Below are positions 51,965-63,270 of a DNA stretch of 64,000 nucleotides, piece after piece. Every line of letters begins with the position of its first letter. Position 1 is the first letter of the stretch. The stretch spans positions 41,819,242-41,883,241 of the forward strand of contig OX438743.1 in the NCBI GenBank assembly GCA_949316235.1, in the 5' to 3' direction. The notes under the pieces are model-generated. The model saw nothing but the letters and a program-made list of their open reading frames with translations. It had not been told where the DNA came from and made no database searches. The position numbers were made by a program, and so were the translations under genes. The stretch comes from Oegoconia quadripuncta (Eukaryota; Arthropoda; Insecta; Lepidoptera; Autostichidae).

Positions 51965-52392
51965 GGTCGGTGACCTATTTGGTGTAGTGGTTAGCAATTC
52001 TGACCACTATACCAAAAGGTTGCGGGTTCGAATCCCGCTAGGCATATGTTTGTGTGATGAATGCGGACATGTGTACCCGAATTATGGATGTTTTCATTAA
52101 TAATAAATAAATTAATTAAAAAATAATAAATAAATATCCTTAGACATACACACAGCGCCATCTAGTTCCACAGTAAGCAACTATATGCTTGTGTTGTGGA
52201 TACCAGATGGTTGATATAATACATAAATACATTTTTTTTTGTAAATAAATACTTATTATAAATGAAAACATCCATAACTCGGGTGCACATGTCCGTATTC
52301 ATCACACAAACATATGCCCCTAGCGGGATTCGAACCCGCAACCTTTTGGTATAGTGGTCAGAGTTGCTAACCATTACACCAAACAGGTCGTC
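51965..52392. repeat. Inverted pair of SINE-1 copies
   Basis: A plus copy from 51965 (TTTGGTGTAGTGGTTAGCAA, B box GGGTTCGAATCCC) meets a minus copy ending at 52392 (GGGATTCGAACCC). Arms of about 125 bp (51968-52095, 52263-52392) could fold back. The minus copy retains the 3' part with GTTCCACAGTAAGCAACTAT. Confidence 0.85.
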
Positions 52393-52414
52393 AAAGCAAA
52401 AAAAATAATAAGCA

Positions 52415-52625
52415 TTTATTTACAAAAAAAAATGTATTTATGTAGTATAGTTGCTTACTGTGGAACTAGATGGCTATGGTGTGTATGTCTAAGGATATTT
52501 ATTTATATAAATAACCTATACAAATACATAAATAAATCATTTTTGAGAAGTGTGAGTGAAGTGACTTTTAAAGATAGAATCAGGAACAGAGTAGTTAGGG
52601 AGTTATGTAGTCTGAAAGAACACAC
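52415..52625 (+). repeat. SINE-1 3' fragment and RTE-like coding scrap
   Basis: 52430-52515 has TTGCTTACTGTGGAACTAGA. 52538-52620 encodes SLRS-like LRSVSEVTFKDRIRNRVVRE, matching LRSMNGVTLEDRIRNSVIRE of 20411-21100. Confidence 0.7.
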
Positions 52626-53102
52626 AATTGTTTTTGTTGCTTTGGCACAATATATAAAGTTTTTTTTTATCGTAGACGAATGTTTAGTTTTTAATCATTC
52701 CTGTCAAAATTAGCGATCGCCGATACATTTTGGGGGCGAATTAATTAAACTTCCAATTTAACAGAAATGCCTCGGCGACGTGATAAGTTCCTTGAGGCCG
52801 GCAGGGTTCCGTCCCTTAATGAAATTATACCAACAGGAAATTGAAAAAGATTATTGACATAAATTTGGGACACTCTTGATTAACATTTCGTTGCTGATTT
52901 ATGTTATTTTAATTTCAAATAAAGAAACGTTGTCTCTTGGGTGGTTGGGATAGCGATTAACATATTTAATTAGGTAGGAATAAGTAAATTAATGGGCCGT
53001 CCCGGTAGAGCTTGGGAAAATTGGCTAGCGTCAACCTGCCTGCACAGTACAGAGATTAACTTACTTTATATTTCATATTAAGGGCCTACAAGATTAAACT
53101 AA
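52626..53102. other. Unassigned stretch
   Basis: No recognised feature. Confidence 0.35.
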
Positions 53103-53600
53103 CTATTTCACCAAGTTGACAGGTGCGACAATTGTCAAAAAAATATGACAAAGGAGAAAATTATCAAATAAATATAATAAAATAAAATATATTATTTGTA
53201 ATTATATTTCAGGAGAAATTTATTCGTTCTCTATATATTCTCCTATTTGCGAACTCATCTAAATCACTATCACTGTCACTACAGCTGCTTTCACGGAGAG
53301 CCATTTTGTAATTAACAACGAAAACACTACAATTGTCACGCTAGCCTGACACAGCCTCGATCTCATGTCAACAATTACCGACAAATGTACAAATATGTCG
53401 AGTTCAAAAAACAACATAATTGTCATTTGATTGAGATAAGGACAATTGTCACAAAATGCCTGTCATGTTTATAAGCTTTTCTATACGAAATAATTTACAA
53501 AATTGTCATTTGTCACCTGTCCGTTGACAATTGTCAGCGACATATATGTCGAAATGTCAGCCGACATATGTCGCTGACAATTATCAACTTGGTGAAATAG
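53103..53600. mobile_element. MITE with 17-bp perfect TIRs
   Basis: CTATTTCACCAAGTTGA (53103-53119) is exactly inverted at 53584-53600. The interior is rich in GACAATTGTC palindromes and ATTGTCA/TGTCA half sites, densest near both ends (53125-53140, 53420-53585). No transposase. No target duplication was identified; the right end extends GGGG and the left does not. The TIR resembles PIF/Harbinger-type ends, but this is not certain. Confidence 0.75.
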
Positions 53601-54199
53601 GGGCCAGATCTATTTTATCTCCGTGTGACAATTTGCAGATGGGCTACAGACTTATTTTTTTTAAATATGAATTTTGATTATATATTCTACTTTCTTATAA
53701 GAGGGAAACATAATTGAAGCAAATTTTCTAGATAGAATTTTTTAGGAAACTTGACTCTGTTTTTACGAACATTCACTTCGAACTCGGAAATAGAAATGGA
53801 TTTGTGTATAATTTTTTGCTAATTTAAAACATTACAAACATTATCAAAATCAAGTACGAGGAAATAATATTCCGCCCACTCACTATTATTTTCTAGCCAT
53901 TTCATTATTTGCGGTTACGTCGTTTAAAGTAAGCGCATTCGTTATTCGTTCCTGACATACGAGTGTATAAAGTGTTCCCACTCAACCTGTTCGTTCTCGT
54001 CAGTTACCAATGACTTCTGTCAGCGTCAGAGCTCCATCCTGCTGCATCGTGTAAATTGCCAGGAGGGCAGGGACAGAAATTAAATAAACCGTACCCTTCT
54101 TTCATCCTCTCAGTAGAGCAACAGCCAACAAAGTGACACGATCACATACAAGAAAAACTTCAAACTTCAAGCACTTATTTCAACGTAAGATACACGATA
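53601..54199. other. Unassigned; promoter-like block near 53966-54090
   Basis: TATAAA at 53966, TCAGT initiator-like at 54000 and AATAAA at about 54083 resemble a core promoter plus poly(A) signal within 120 bp, as in an LTR. No other support. Confidence 0.3.
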
Positions 54200-54300
54200 T
54201 CATTTGTTGATTGTCAATTTCGTCAACATCGTCACTTGCCATCAGGTGAGATTGTGGTCAAATGCGTATCCAGTTAATCATAAAAAAAAATTAAATCTAC
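54200..54300 (+). mobile_element. LINE 3' UTR fragment
   Basis: CCATCAGGTGAGATTGTGGT and CCAGTTAATCATAAAAAAAA, the inverse of 57385-57430. Confidence 0.7.
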
Positions 54301-54534
54301 TGGAAATAAAAAAGGTTTATTGCATTTATCTGTCAGTCGGCATGTCCAACCAACTACCGCTTAGGAAAGGCAAATCATCTGTGGGAAAAGAAGCGGCGCA
54401 AGAAACCCACAGGATCATTGTTGTCCTTTTTTTTTAAATAAAATATATAACTAATTTAAAGTAAAGACAGGGCTGTTCTTAGATTTAGATGACATGTAAC
54501 AATGTATACAGTTGACTAAGTAATACCTAACCAA
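54301..54534. other. Unassigned stretch
   Basis: 54330-54420 contains GGCAAATCATCTGTGGG and AAGAAGCGGCGCAAGAAACC; possibly LINE-derived, not assigned. Confidence 0.3.
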
Positions 54535-54745
54535 AACGCGACTAAGGGACTTTCCACCACAAAACCTCTGTAGACGGCGATGGGCTCAACTCCTGTCACA
54601 TGTGCATTTCTGTATATTTCGAATGTTGAACCGATGTCGTTTCAAGGATTAAACTCTTAAATGTTTGGCATATCTTTGACCATCCCATTTGGGATAGAAA
54701 CCGCGACATGTATGTTGTATGCAAATTAAATAACATTATAAATGT
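54535..54745 (+). repeat. Repeat family H copy
   Basis: AAGGGACTTTCCACCAC, GGCGATGGGCTCAACTCCTG and CATCCCATTTGGGATAGAAA. Confidence 0.7.
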
Positions 54746-55329
54746 TAATTCGCGAAGATAATTTTCATCAAAGCAAAACTTAATTTGTCAGACAACACTG
54801 GATTCGTGAGTCTGACAGGTGAACATCTCCCATTTATAACGCATAAAGCGGCAGACCTTTTGAACTCAAAATGCTCTTGTAAACGGAATTAGTTCTTGTA
54901 CATGAAAACTTTTATTATTAAAACTTTCGCGTGGAACCTTCTGTTGTTCCATGTGCTCATAATCCTCACATGTTTTGACAAGAAGCCAAAACTAAGTGTT
55001 GATGAAAGGTAATACGTTAACAGTTGTTGCACGGCAAAGTTTGGCGCGTGGCTCCGGGCAATGAAAAAGGAGACTTCCAACTCGTCACGTCCCATGGGTG
55101 TCGTATAAAGCTTGTCCATGGACAGATCCGTATCTACAGCTGTACCACTTATTACAGATTAGATAAACGTGAATAAAAAAAATACCTTTATAATCCAGTA
55201 AGGATACACTTATAACTTCCTATTATCCTATAATAAATCCTTCCATATATAAGGTCTTAAAAAATTTACCCAGCAAACGTTGCAGAGTGTATGTATAGGA
55301 TGTACCTATTACGAAAAAAATAAGACAAT
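54746..55329. other. Unassigned stretch
   Basis: No supported feature. Confidence 0.35.
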
Positions 55330-55430
55330 GAAGTAAAAAGATTTTATTCAAAAAATAAAATTTAGAAATGTAAATTTTGTGAGTTGGACATTAACGGCTC
55401 CGCGCTCTACGTACTTTGTCACAACGCACA
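55330..55430 (-). repeat. Repeat family F (inverse of 36484-36560)
   Basis: AGATTTTATTCAAAAAATAA, GTAAATTTTGTGAGTTGGAC and TCTACGTACTTTG. Confidence 0.65.
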
Positions 55431-55884
55431 AACACGTGCCGCGGTATCATTGAACACGCCGAAAGGCGACCACTCGCCGCTCGCCGCCGGCGCTTGCCCC
55501 GGCGCCGCCGCGATTTGCCGTGATTGGTTGCGCCCGCCACCCCCTTTGGCGTGGAACGTTGCCTGTTTTTTCTCATTGATAAAACAAGCTACAATCGAAA
55601 TGAAGTAAGTCTGAATTTATATTTTCATTTGCACTTAAATTAAATTTTTTTACTCGGAAACAAAATTTTTAAGGCTAGTTTTTTTAATGAATATATTTTT
55701 TTATTGTCATATACGTGCAATTGCCAAAGTTTGTCGGGTTAATTTTGTTAGACCCTATACATTCCTATAAAAATTAAACCATTGTCCTTTTCATCGTCAT
55801 TTGACGGTCGTTTAAGCATATTCCACATAATTACATCATTAATCAAACTTGGAGAGAATCTCCGTCCGGTGAGCGGTTCGATGA
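55431..55884. other. Unassigned, with GC-rich patch
   Basis: 55450-55560 is very GC-rich (CGCCGCTCGCCGCCGGCGC). The short frames across it have no recognisable product. 55735-55765 repeats part of family F. Confidence 0.4.
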
Positions 55885-56000
55885 TGGTTTTGAACAAAAA
55901 AAAATTAAACTATCTATGTCAATGACTTCTATTTCACTTAACTAATATGCTCTATCTTTTTCTTTACGATAAAAAAAATCATCCGGTATTTCAAATGAGG
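55885..56000 (+). repeat. Repeat family E fragment
   Basis: CTTCTATTTCACTTAACTAA and AAATCATCCGGTATTTC. Confidence 0.6.
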
Positions 56001-56201
56001 GCGCGATCACGACATACTGACTTTAACGGAATCACGATAATTTCCAAGTTCAAATACACAATTCGAGTTTCCATATGTATCAAAGTTCCTCAACTGATTC
56101 CGTCGTGTCTTTGTGGACCAAACAATTAAACTCCGTCGAGAGTGCGAATGTTAAATATCGTCGGTACCAAGCCATGGGACTCAATATTGATGTTACCTAC
56201 G

Positions 56202-56421
56202 TATGGCGTCGGTGGCTCAGCGGTTAAGACGCGGTCTCCCAATTTGTGAGGGTGGAATGAGTTTTTAAATTTAATTACTTATGTGCATTTAACGACTGCT
56301 CTTAAACGGTAAAGGAAAACATCGTGACGAAACCGCATGCATGAGAAATAATTCTAAGATATGTGAAGTGCCCAACCCGCATTGCACCAGCGTGGTGGAC
56401 TATGGCCCATACTCCCTCATT
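56202..56421 (+). repeat. SINE-3 copy, damaged
   Basis: GCGTCGGTGGCTCAGCGGTT, B box lost by deletion, then ACTGCTCTTAAACGGTAAAG. It abuts SINE-2 at CCCTCAT. Confidence 0.8.
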
Positions 56422-56425
56422 TTTT

Positions 56426-56749
56426 TTATGCACAACGGATTGGTACTTGATCTCAATCACACCGGATGTTAAATGAAGATGAGGTCGAAGGTGGAAGCGT
56501 ACTGACCCGGAAACCCCAACACATTTGTGGGACTGACTATCTTATCTCTGACAACCGGGACACAACAATGCTATTAACATTGCTGCTTGGCGGCAGATTT
56601 AGATAAGATGGTGGTAGCTAGCCTGGCGGACATTTAAAATACCCTACCACCAACCAAACCGAGTACTTAAACAAGTACCCCGCTGGGGATCGAACCCGCG
56701 AACTCCGAATCGTAAACCCAATGTTGTTTACATTGAGCCACGGAGGCTC
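56426..56749 (-). repeat. SINE-2 copy inserted in SINE-3 end
   Basis: TTTATGCACAACGGATTGGT to GATCGAACCCGCGAACTCCG and TTGAGCCACGGAGG. Confidence 0.9.
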
Positions 56750-56770
56750 CTTTTTGAGTCAGTTAAAAAT

Positions 56771-56896
56771 TTGTAAAGGATTTATCCATTAGACTGGTCC
56801 ACGTCTCTGGAGATGTGAGACCTACTTTGCTCACCAGCGGGGCAATTAGCGCCAGCGTACTAGGTAATATACCTCACGGAAGCGAGTTTCTTTGAC
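56771..56896 (+). pseudogene. LINE C-terminal scrap, second copy
   Basis: Frame FVKDLSIRLVHVSGDVRPTL then ISASVLGNIPHGSEF. Matches 50825-51000 on the other strand. Confidence 0.65.
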
Positions 56897-57009
56897 TGCA
56901 TATTTTTACTAATAAGACATATTTTCAATTGTGTATATAAAATTGCCAATGTTAATGGAGTTTGTATATGACATTATTCAATTTAGACGAATTATATTTT
57001 AGATGGACA
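56897..57009. other. Short unassigned stretch
   Basis: No recognised feature. Confidence 0.4.
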
Positions 57010-57685
57010 ATATTCGGATATCAGGCAATTTACACCTTATTTAGGATCACCAACAGTTGTTACACTAGTACATAGACCATTTAACAATGAATGTAGCTGG
57101 TATTAAATTTAAATGTACAACCTTTTATAGGTGAACACATCATGCTAAAAGCTTTAAAATAAAATAAAATAACAGTAAATATCATTTATTTACACCTTCA
57201 ATATTTTAGAAAATATGCAATTTACACCTTTTGTATTTCACTAATTATTATGCACTTAACACCTTTGGTATTTTAGAAATTATGCACTTAATACCTTTGT
57301 ATAATATGCATCGTGCGTATTTATACCTTCGTATTCTATACATTATACATATTTGTACCTTTGTATTTCAAATATTTTGTAATTTACATTTTTTATGATT
57401 AATTGGATACGCATTTGACCACAATCTCACCTAATGGAAAGAGATGATGTGACCGCAGATAATACACACGATCTTAATTATATGCCTATCTACCCTGTTT
57501 TTGAAAATCCCAAGGTTGTACGATTCAGGAAAGACTGACGCCGAAGGAAGTTCCATTTTGGCTGTTCGTATTATGAATGAATCGTCGAATCACTCAGTTA
57601 CCTTTTGTATTCTAGTCATTATACAATTTACACCTTTTGTATTTTTGACATTATGAAATTTACACGTTATGTTTTAGACGTTTTT
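57010..57685. repeat. Diverged 30-35-bp satellite interrupted by a LINE
   Basis: Units like CAATTTACACCTTTTGTATT plus TTAGAAATTATG recur at 57020, 57185-57385 and again at 57600-57680. The array is split by a minus LINE fragment and ended by SINE-2. Confidence 0.75.
57385..57600 (-). mobile_element. LINE ORF2 C-terminus and 3' UTR
   Basis: GACCACAATCTCACCTAATG, AGGAAAGACTGACGCCGAAG and GGCTGTTCGTATTATGAATG. Same family as 23575. Confidence 0.75.
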
Positions 57686-58014
57686 TTTTTATGCATAACG
57701 GGTTGGTACTTGACCTCAATCAAACCTGATGTTAAGTGAAGATGAGGCCGAAGATGGAAGCGTACTGACCCGGAAACCCCAACACATTTGGGGGACTGGC
57801 TATCTTATCTCTGACAACCGGAACACGACAATGCTATTAACATTGCTGCTTGGCGGCAGATTTAGATAAGATGGTGGTAGCTAGCCAGGCGGACATTTAA
57901 AATGCCCTACCACCAACCATACCGAGTACTTAAACATGTACCCCGCTGGGTATCGAACCCGCGACCTCCGAATCGTAAACCCAATGTTGTTTACATCGAG
58001 CCACGCGCCTCCGT
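57677..58014 (-). repeat. SINE-2 copy
   Basis: TTTATGCATAACGGGTTGGT to CGCGACCTCCGAATCGTAAA and GAGCCACGCGCCTCCGTGG. The head ends in a small duplication. Confidence 0.9.
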
Positions 58015-59454
58015 GGCTTGTTTGTTTTCGTCGTTTAAAAATTATTTATATTGTTTGGGGTTATGATTGAACGAAGTGTCAGGACTAAAACGTCATGCCG
58101 TCCTCTTTGTGTGTTCGTGTGAAAAAAGGATAGGCAAGTCTGAACTTATTCTAAGCGTCTGCCAAACTAATTGAGTCCCTTAGTAATCTATACAAAGGCG
58201 ATAATCACTTGTTACCAATTATTCTCACTACCACACCAGGCCCTCTGGTCACATGTCATACACAGGTTTACATAAAACATTTCATTTTGCATACATTCAC
58301 ACAAATTTGTCCTTTCATTTGTAAATTGGGGATGAATTTACATTATTAATGAGAGAATTACATCAACAATTCAGTCAGACCTCTGAAAACATTGAAATGT
58401 TCTGTGTATTTAAATTTAACGTTATTTTTTTCCACGAAGAGCCGTTTGACGTGCGACTGTGGCATTCTGTGCCTCCCCTCACAATGTTTTAGGCCCATAG
58501 CAGAAATGTACTTTAATATTGGCGATTGGCGATGTTATCGCGTTTCGGGAGCTCGACGCAACGTTGCGTTGAAATGTCATTTATATGAAATATCAGTTTA
58601 AAATTTTGAATAATAAATAAACCGATTGTAATGAAACTTTTCATGTTTAAGCAAAGGTAGTTGAGAACACTTTCGAAATTTTAATTTATTGTAAATGTAT
58701 TGCAACTAAATTTAAATTTATCTGTTACAACATACAAACACAATTATCTTTATAGATTAAATATAGGTGCACTTCCGAAATATAGAGCTCCTACATACTG
58801 AGATTCAACAGTATACTGTTCTGGCAGACGGAATTTTTATTTTTATTAGTACGAGCCATCTTTAATGTATCTTATTGAAATAACTGTTTAACGCATATTT
58901 ATGTAATTGTGTTAAATTAATTGTTTAAGTGGAATAAATGATATTATGTCTCACTGTGACGCTCCGCAGAACATTTTATAATCAGTTATTTTTTTCTCTT
59001 TTTTTTTCTGTTACCAACCTAAAAGAGAACTCTACTCTACTCTGTCAAGATCTGTAATGAGGCGCCATGTGCCTCGTTGGTTCTCTTTATTCAGTATTCT
59101 CCTTGTTTGTTTCTTTTTCGATTAACTCGTAATATTTTAAATTCAAAATTTGAATTCTGCCTGTTCTTTCTTTCTGTGTATCTTTTGTTTATTCAGTTTA
59201 TAATTTACCTTAATACTGGGGGTTTAGACTTAAGCAATGCAATCAAAAAGTACAGCCATTAATGCTGAATAATTTGACACTCGCAATTAAATCAAAACCT
59301 GTAGTGTTGTTTACGGAAATTTAGCAAAATACAAGGTCTATAGTCTCATTACACAAGTATAAAGGTAAAATCCAAAATTTGTTAATTTGTAGTTAGGTAC
59401 ATCACATAAAAAAACATTTTGATCAATGGTCAATGGTCAAAGTGTGAAACCACG
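58015..59454. other. Unassigned stretch of 1.4 kb
   Basis: No repeat shared with the rest of the window and no supported coding frame. The small open frames at 58392 and 59077 have no recognisable product. A 9-bp stem, AAAGAGAAC (59022) with GTTCTCTTT (59080), encloses a smaller hairpin. Confidence 0.4.
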
Positions 59455-59615
59455 GACTGGTAAGCGTAGAGTCGGATGTCCACTCACAAGGTGGATAGAC
59501 GATCTGATAAAGGTCGCGCGGAAATCACTGGATGCAGGCTTCTTCCAACTGGTCACTCTGGAATTCTATGGAAGAGAGCTATGTTCAGCAGTGGACATCC
59601 TGTAGCCGATACGAT
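59455..59615 (+). pseudogene. RTE-like LINE C-terminal remnant
   Basis: In one frame CPLTRWIDDLIKVARKSLDA, then a block ending EFYGRELCSAVDIL. Matches the RTE-type R-W-x-D-D-L-x-K-V-A pattern. Confidence 0.7.
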
Positions 59616-60123
59616 AATGATTATCATATACATATCCCTTCCAATACCTATTTCACTGCAGCCCGTAAATAATTTTTCAAGTCTCATGTTAATTCCCCAT
59701 CAAAATTTTCAATGTAGCATTAAGAGGAAAGATAAAAAAAGCAGAAAAATGGCCGACATTCGTTTTAATTACTTATAACATTGATCCCATTATCTTCTTA
59801 ATGCGAACACGAAATGAATAAACCCTTTCAAGGGATTTAACAATGTACATACAATTAACTTGAGCTGGCTCCCGTTCATGGGCTGCCCTCGTATTTGAAT
59901 GGGATGTGAAAGATAAAAGACTATTTAGAAGAGCATTTTCTTGAAAGGACTTGAGGGACTAAGTTTGTCAGATGGTATCCTAGAGGAGGACATGTCTACC
60001 TTTTCTATAATTAGTTCCCGTCCTACTGCATGTCCTCCGCTATATGTCTGTAATGCAAGTTGATAATGCAGTGCGTGGGCCGTGCAAAGAAACGGACGAT
60101 ATGCATCAAAGAAAGAGTCATAC
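59616..60123. other. Unassigned stretch
   Basis: No recognised feature. Confidence 0.35.
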
Positions 60124-60608
60124 CAAGGCCAGTATTAATAAGATTGAGATCGTATCTCAATCTCAATACTATTTTCTTTGATACTGTTATAGATAGATAG
60201 ATAAATGTTTATTTGTTTCTTCAGCCACACACATACATTAAATAATATTTATAAGTAGTTAATACAAAAGTAGTACACACAATTTAGACTACAGTACAGT
60301 AATAAGAACCAGATAAAGGTAGCTTAACCTAAGTATGTACTAAGTGGGCACTTTTGCTAAGGAAGAACGCAAAAAATATGTAAACAGCATTTTACAAAAC
60401 ATGGCCAATAAAAACAGAATATATAAAAGTAAAAACAATGCATAGGTATAAAAAGTATGTGTGTGCTGCAGTGTCACAAATGGGCCATAACTCAGTGTCG
60501 GATTGCTCAAGAGCAATTTTTCTAAATAATTTTAATATGCAACAGATTCTCAAGCGCCAACTTGATGTCATCTCAATCTTGAGAACGGTTTATTATTACG
60601 GGCCTTAG
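60124..60608. mobile_element. MITE G with nested element D
   Basis: Left AAGGCCAGTATTAATAAGAT then TGAGAT; right ATCTCAATCTTGAG and TTTATTATTACGGGCCTT. The termini are imperfect inverted complements. A second copy end is at 29225-29315. Confidence 0.6.
60190..60520 (-). mobile_element. Element D in MITE G
   Basis: GATAGATAGATAAATG, TTCAGCCACACACATAC, then GTGTGTGCTGCAGTGTCACA and GCTCAAGAGCAATTTT. A longer form than the 24.7-kb copy. Confidence 0.7.
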
Positions 60609-60693
60609 TGTAGAGCTAGTAAAATCGTTGATTCTAAAACAAATTCATTTAAAAAAAATGTAATGAAAAGGTATTATTATTATTGACGACCGT

Positions 60694-60925
60694 TTGGTGT
60701 AGTGGATAGTCACCCTATCAGCGAAACCAACGGTTGCGGGTTCGAATCCCGCGACGGGTAAATGTTTGTATGATGAATACGAACATTTATTCCCGAGTCT
60801 TGGATGTTTATATAAATATTTATGTATGTTTATCCGTTATCTAGTATCCATAGCACAAGCTTTGCTTAGTTTGGGACTAGATGTTTGGTGTAAGTGTCCG
60901 AAATATTTATTATTTATTTATTATA
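60694..60925 (+). repeat. SINE-1b, near full length
   Basis: Head CGTTTGGTGTAGTGGATAGT, B box GGGTTCGAATCCC, GTATGATGAATACGAACATT, then CACAAGCTTTGCTTAGTTTG and an ATTTATT tail. It is a complete guide for the fragments at 1863, 2040, 3655 and 30190. Confidence 0.85.
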
Positions 60926-61439
60926 TTTATTATTATTTATTTATTATATCCGCATGACGATAACTGATCTCAAGATGTTATCCTATCTGGGCAGCCACAT
61001 ATACCACTCAAATCACAATATGCACTTAAATCATAATACTCGTACATACACAAAGTAGTCAGTAGTGGCTTTATTCATAGCACATATTATTGTGATGTTC
61101 TCTAATGGATAACAAAGTTTTGTATCACCCATTTGGCAATCAGCAACTGTACTAATGTACAGTTGACGTTACGAGTATAGTACAGCTTTAGACACATTTT
61201 AGCGTCAATTACTTCCTCGTATATTTCTTGGCCTTATATTACTGTATCTTATATATTCCATACATTGTAAATTGTTTTTAATAGACTGTACTTGTAAATA
61301 GGCTTTCAAGAATAAACATTATTATTATGTTACTATAATTCAGATATTTTTTGTAATTGTTATCATCACACAAGTAGGTAACAGCAGTTTTTTTTATTTT
61401 TTCCTGTTTTTTTTTCCTCACACATATAGTGTATATGGG
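60926..61439. other. Unassigned stretch
   Basis: Ends with ACAATTATTATT-type and AATAAACATTATTATT runs near 61310. No product recognised. Confidence 0.35.
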
Positions 61440-61640
61440 AAAGCGCCTAACTGTGTTGTTTTATTTTCAAAACCTAAGTGAGAGAGGGGTTGCGCTGAAA
61501 ACCAGCGCTATCAATTTCCATACGACATATTGGCAGCAAATGCTGACGCCCAATCCCTTTGCCACAAAATTATATACCTACGAAATTTTCTGTATTTGTT
61601 GGCAATAAATACTTTTTCATTCTTTCTTATTCTTTCAATT
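61440..61640 (+). repeat. LINE 3'-UTR-like repeat
   Basis: GGTTGCGCTGAAAACCAGCG and TACGACATATTGGCAGCAAA, related to 2480-2580, ending in GCAATAAATACTTTTTCATT and a short TTCTT repeat. Confidence 0.55.
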
Positions 61641-61904
61641 TTTCTCAGTTATGAAAGGAAGCACGTTTAATTATGTCCGTCCAGCTATTTATTAGACAGT
61701 CATTTAGATCCTTCAGCCCTCCTTTTGTGATCTGGCAACCCTAAGCGGTACGAACCTGGGAGACATTTTTTGGGCATATTCCGCTCTCCTGTAAATGTTG
61801 TATAGGCCAAGACTTGTAATAACAGTCGAGGGGCATCAACACATCAGGATAGCAGAACAGATGGATAGTCTCATCAGTTCATTGCACTATGTCAAGGAGA
61901 CGTG
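61641..61904. other. Unassigned stretch
   Basis: No recognised feature. Confidence 0.35.
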
Positions 61905-62410
61905 AATCAAATCAAAATCAAAATCAAAAAAAATCATTTATTTCGTAGGATAAAAATTATCACTTGTAACGTCACTTTTTTATCTTATTATTAAAGATTT
62001 TGACATTATTGCTCATTCACAAAGCTGATTCCCCAGAGAAGAACGAGCAAGAAACTCAAGGGTTGCTCCTTTAAATAAGTCTGGGTTACAATTATATTGT
62101 ATTGTATAATTAGACTGAATATTGCCTAGCGGTCTATGTCCATTCTTGCTTATCATCCAGATAGTCAGAAATTTTATAGTAGCCTTTGGTAAATAATGTA
62201 TGTTTTACGATGGTTTTGAATTTATGTCCGCGGCATTTCACCACAACAGAATGCCGTAGGTCAGTGTACTATGGAAATAACTGAAATAGACCAGCCTCGC
62301 GGTATCCACATCGGTTAAATAACGTATTTTTTTAATCGCGAAAACTACAGAACTGAGGCGCTTCGCTAACTTATCGATATGTGGACCCCACTGCAGTCCT
62401 TTATCCAATG
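61905..62410 (-). mobile_element. CR1/Daphne-like LINE with internal deletion
   Basis: The minus strand encodes GLQWGPHIDKLAKRLSS, then IRYLTDVDTARLVYFSYFHS and YGILLW, matching LINE B after its FADD block. It then jumps near 62235 to FKTIVKHTLFTKGYYKIS and DYLDDK, a stop, the shared 3' UTR motif and a TTTTGA tail. About 100 codons are missing between the two parts. Confidence 0.8.
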
Positions 62411-62576
62411 ACATATGACAACCTTGGTTGGTCTAATCAGAATCCGGTAGCCCTCCCGCCCGCTCTCATACCTCAGCAGTTGACACGATTAATTAGGTAG
62501 CGTTTAGGCGTATGCTCGTTGTAGCCCAGTAAATATACGTAATTTTTGTCGTTCAACTATAAATATATATATATTA
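62411..62576. other. Unassigned flank of the Helitron
   Basis: No feature. It ends in a TA run next to the Helitron terminus. Confidence 0.4.
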
Positions 62577-62766
62577 CTAGCAGCTGCCCGCGACTTCGTC
62601 CGCGTAGACTACATGAATCAACACTTTATTACTTTCCCACGGGAATACATTCAGCAGAAAAATTACCATGTAGAGTTTATCTCAAACAGGAAAAGACCCT
62701 GGGCAGATAAGGTATGTGGAACCATGTTGGTGTTTTGCCAGGTAAATGAATTAAGACAGGGATCCA

Positions 62767-63270
62767 TTAAAAGACCTTTCTGAAAAATTCTGGTTTATAT
62801 TTATTAAAGTACTTCCTTATAAATAAATTCTTTGCCATGTTTGAAGGTGGTAGCAATAGAACCAAACTTTGAGGTGAACTTACACGGGAGCATGCCACAT
62901 AGAACTGACCGTGAGAGAAACAGTCCTGTCGTAGGTCTACTCCGGCGAATTTGAGAGTTTGCCCCTGCGACTTATTTATTGTCATGGCAAAACAGACCTT
63001 TAGTGGAAACTGAAGCCTTTTGAATTCAAAGGGAAGATCATTTGGTATTAATGGAATACGCGGTACAAACACTGTTTCTCCCTGAGCAGGTCCTGTTAAA
63101 ATAGTGGCCTCTACTACGTTCCGGTGCAAAGCCTTGACTTGCAACCTAGTACCGTTACAAAGTTTGGGTGGCTTTAAATTACTCAATAACATAACAGGTG
63201 CACCCACACGTAGTAAAAGTCTGTGATATGGCATACCCGGTGGGTTCAAAGTGTTCAACTCACCCTTATC
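62767..63270 (-). pseudogene. Helitron Rep/helicase C-terminal fragment
   Basis: About 165 residues of the PIF1-like SF1B helicase end: LNPPGMPYHRLLLRVGAPVM, KLCNGTRLQVKAL, GETVFVPRIPLIPNDLPF, CFAMTINKSQGQTLKFAGVD (with helicase motif V) and GQFYVACSRVSSPQSL (motif VI with its arginine). These drive DNA unwinding during rolling-circle transposition. Walker A and the Rep domain are missing because coding similarity stops near 63270, where tandem noncoding repeats begin. The frame is intact over what remains. The first Met in the frame is at 63258, but similarity begins a few residues before it. Confidence 0.85.

Noticed and set aside
51985..52050. Possible tRNA gene (A and B box, GGGTTCGAATCCC)
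   Set aside because: No full cloverleaf, and the same sequence continues into a repeated SINE body found in many copies. The same applies to the other SINE heads.
55384..55608. 74-codon frame in a GC-rich patch
   Set aside because: No domain, overlaps a repeat family, and the opposite strand is equally open because of base composition.
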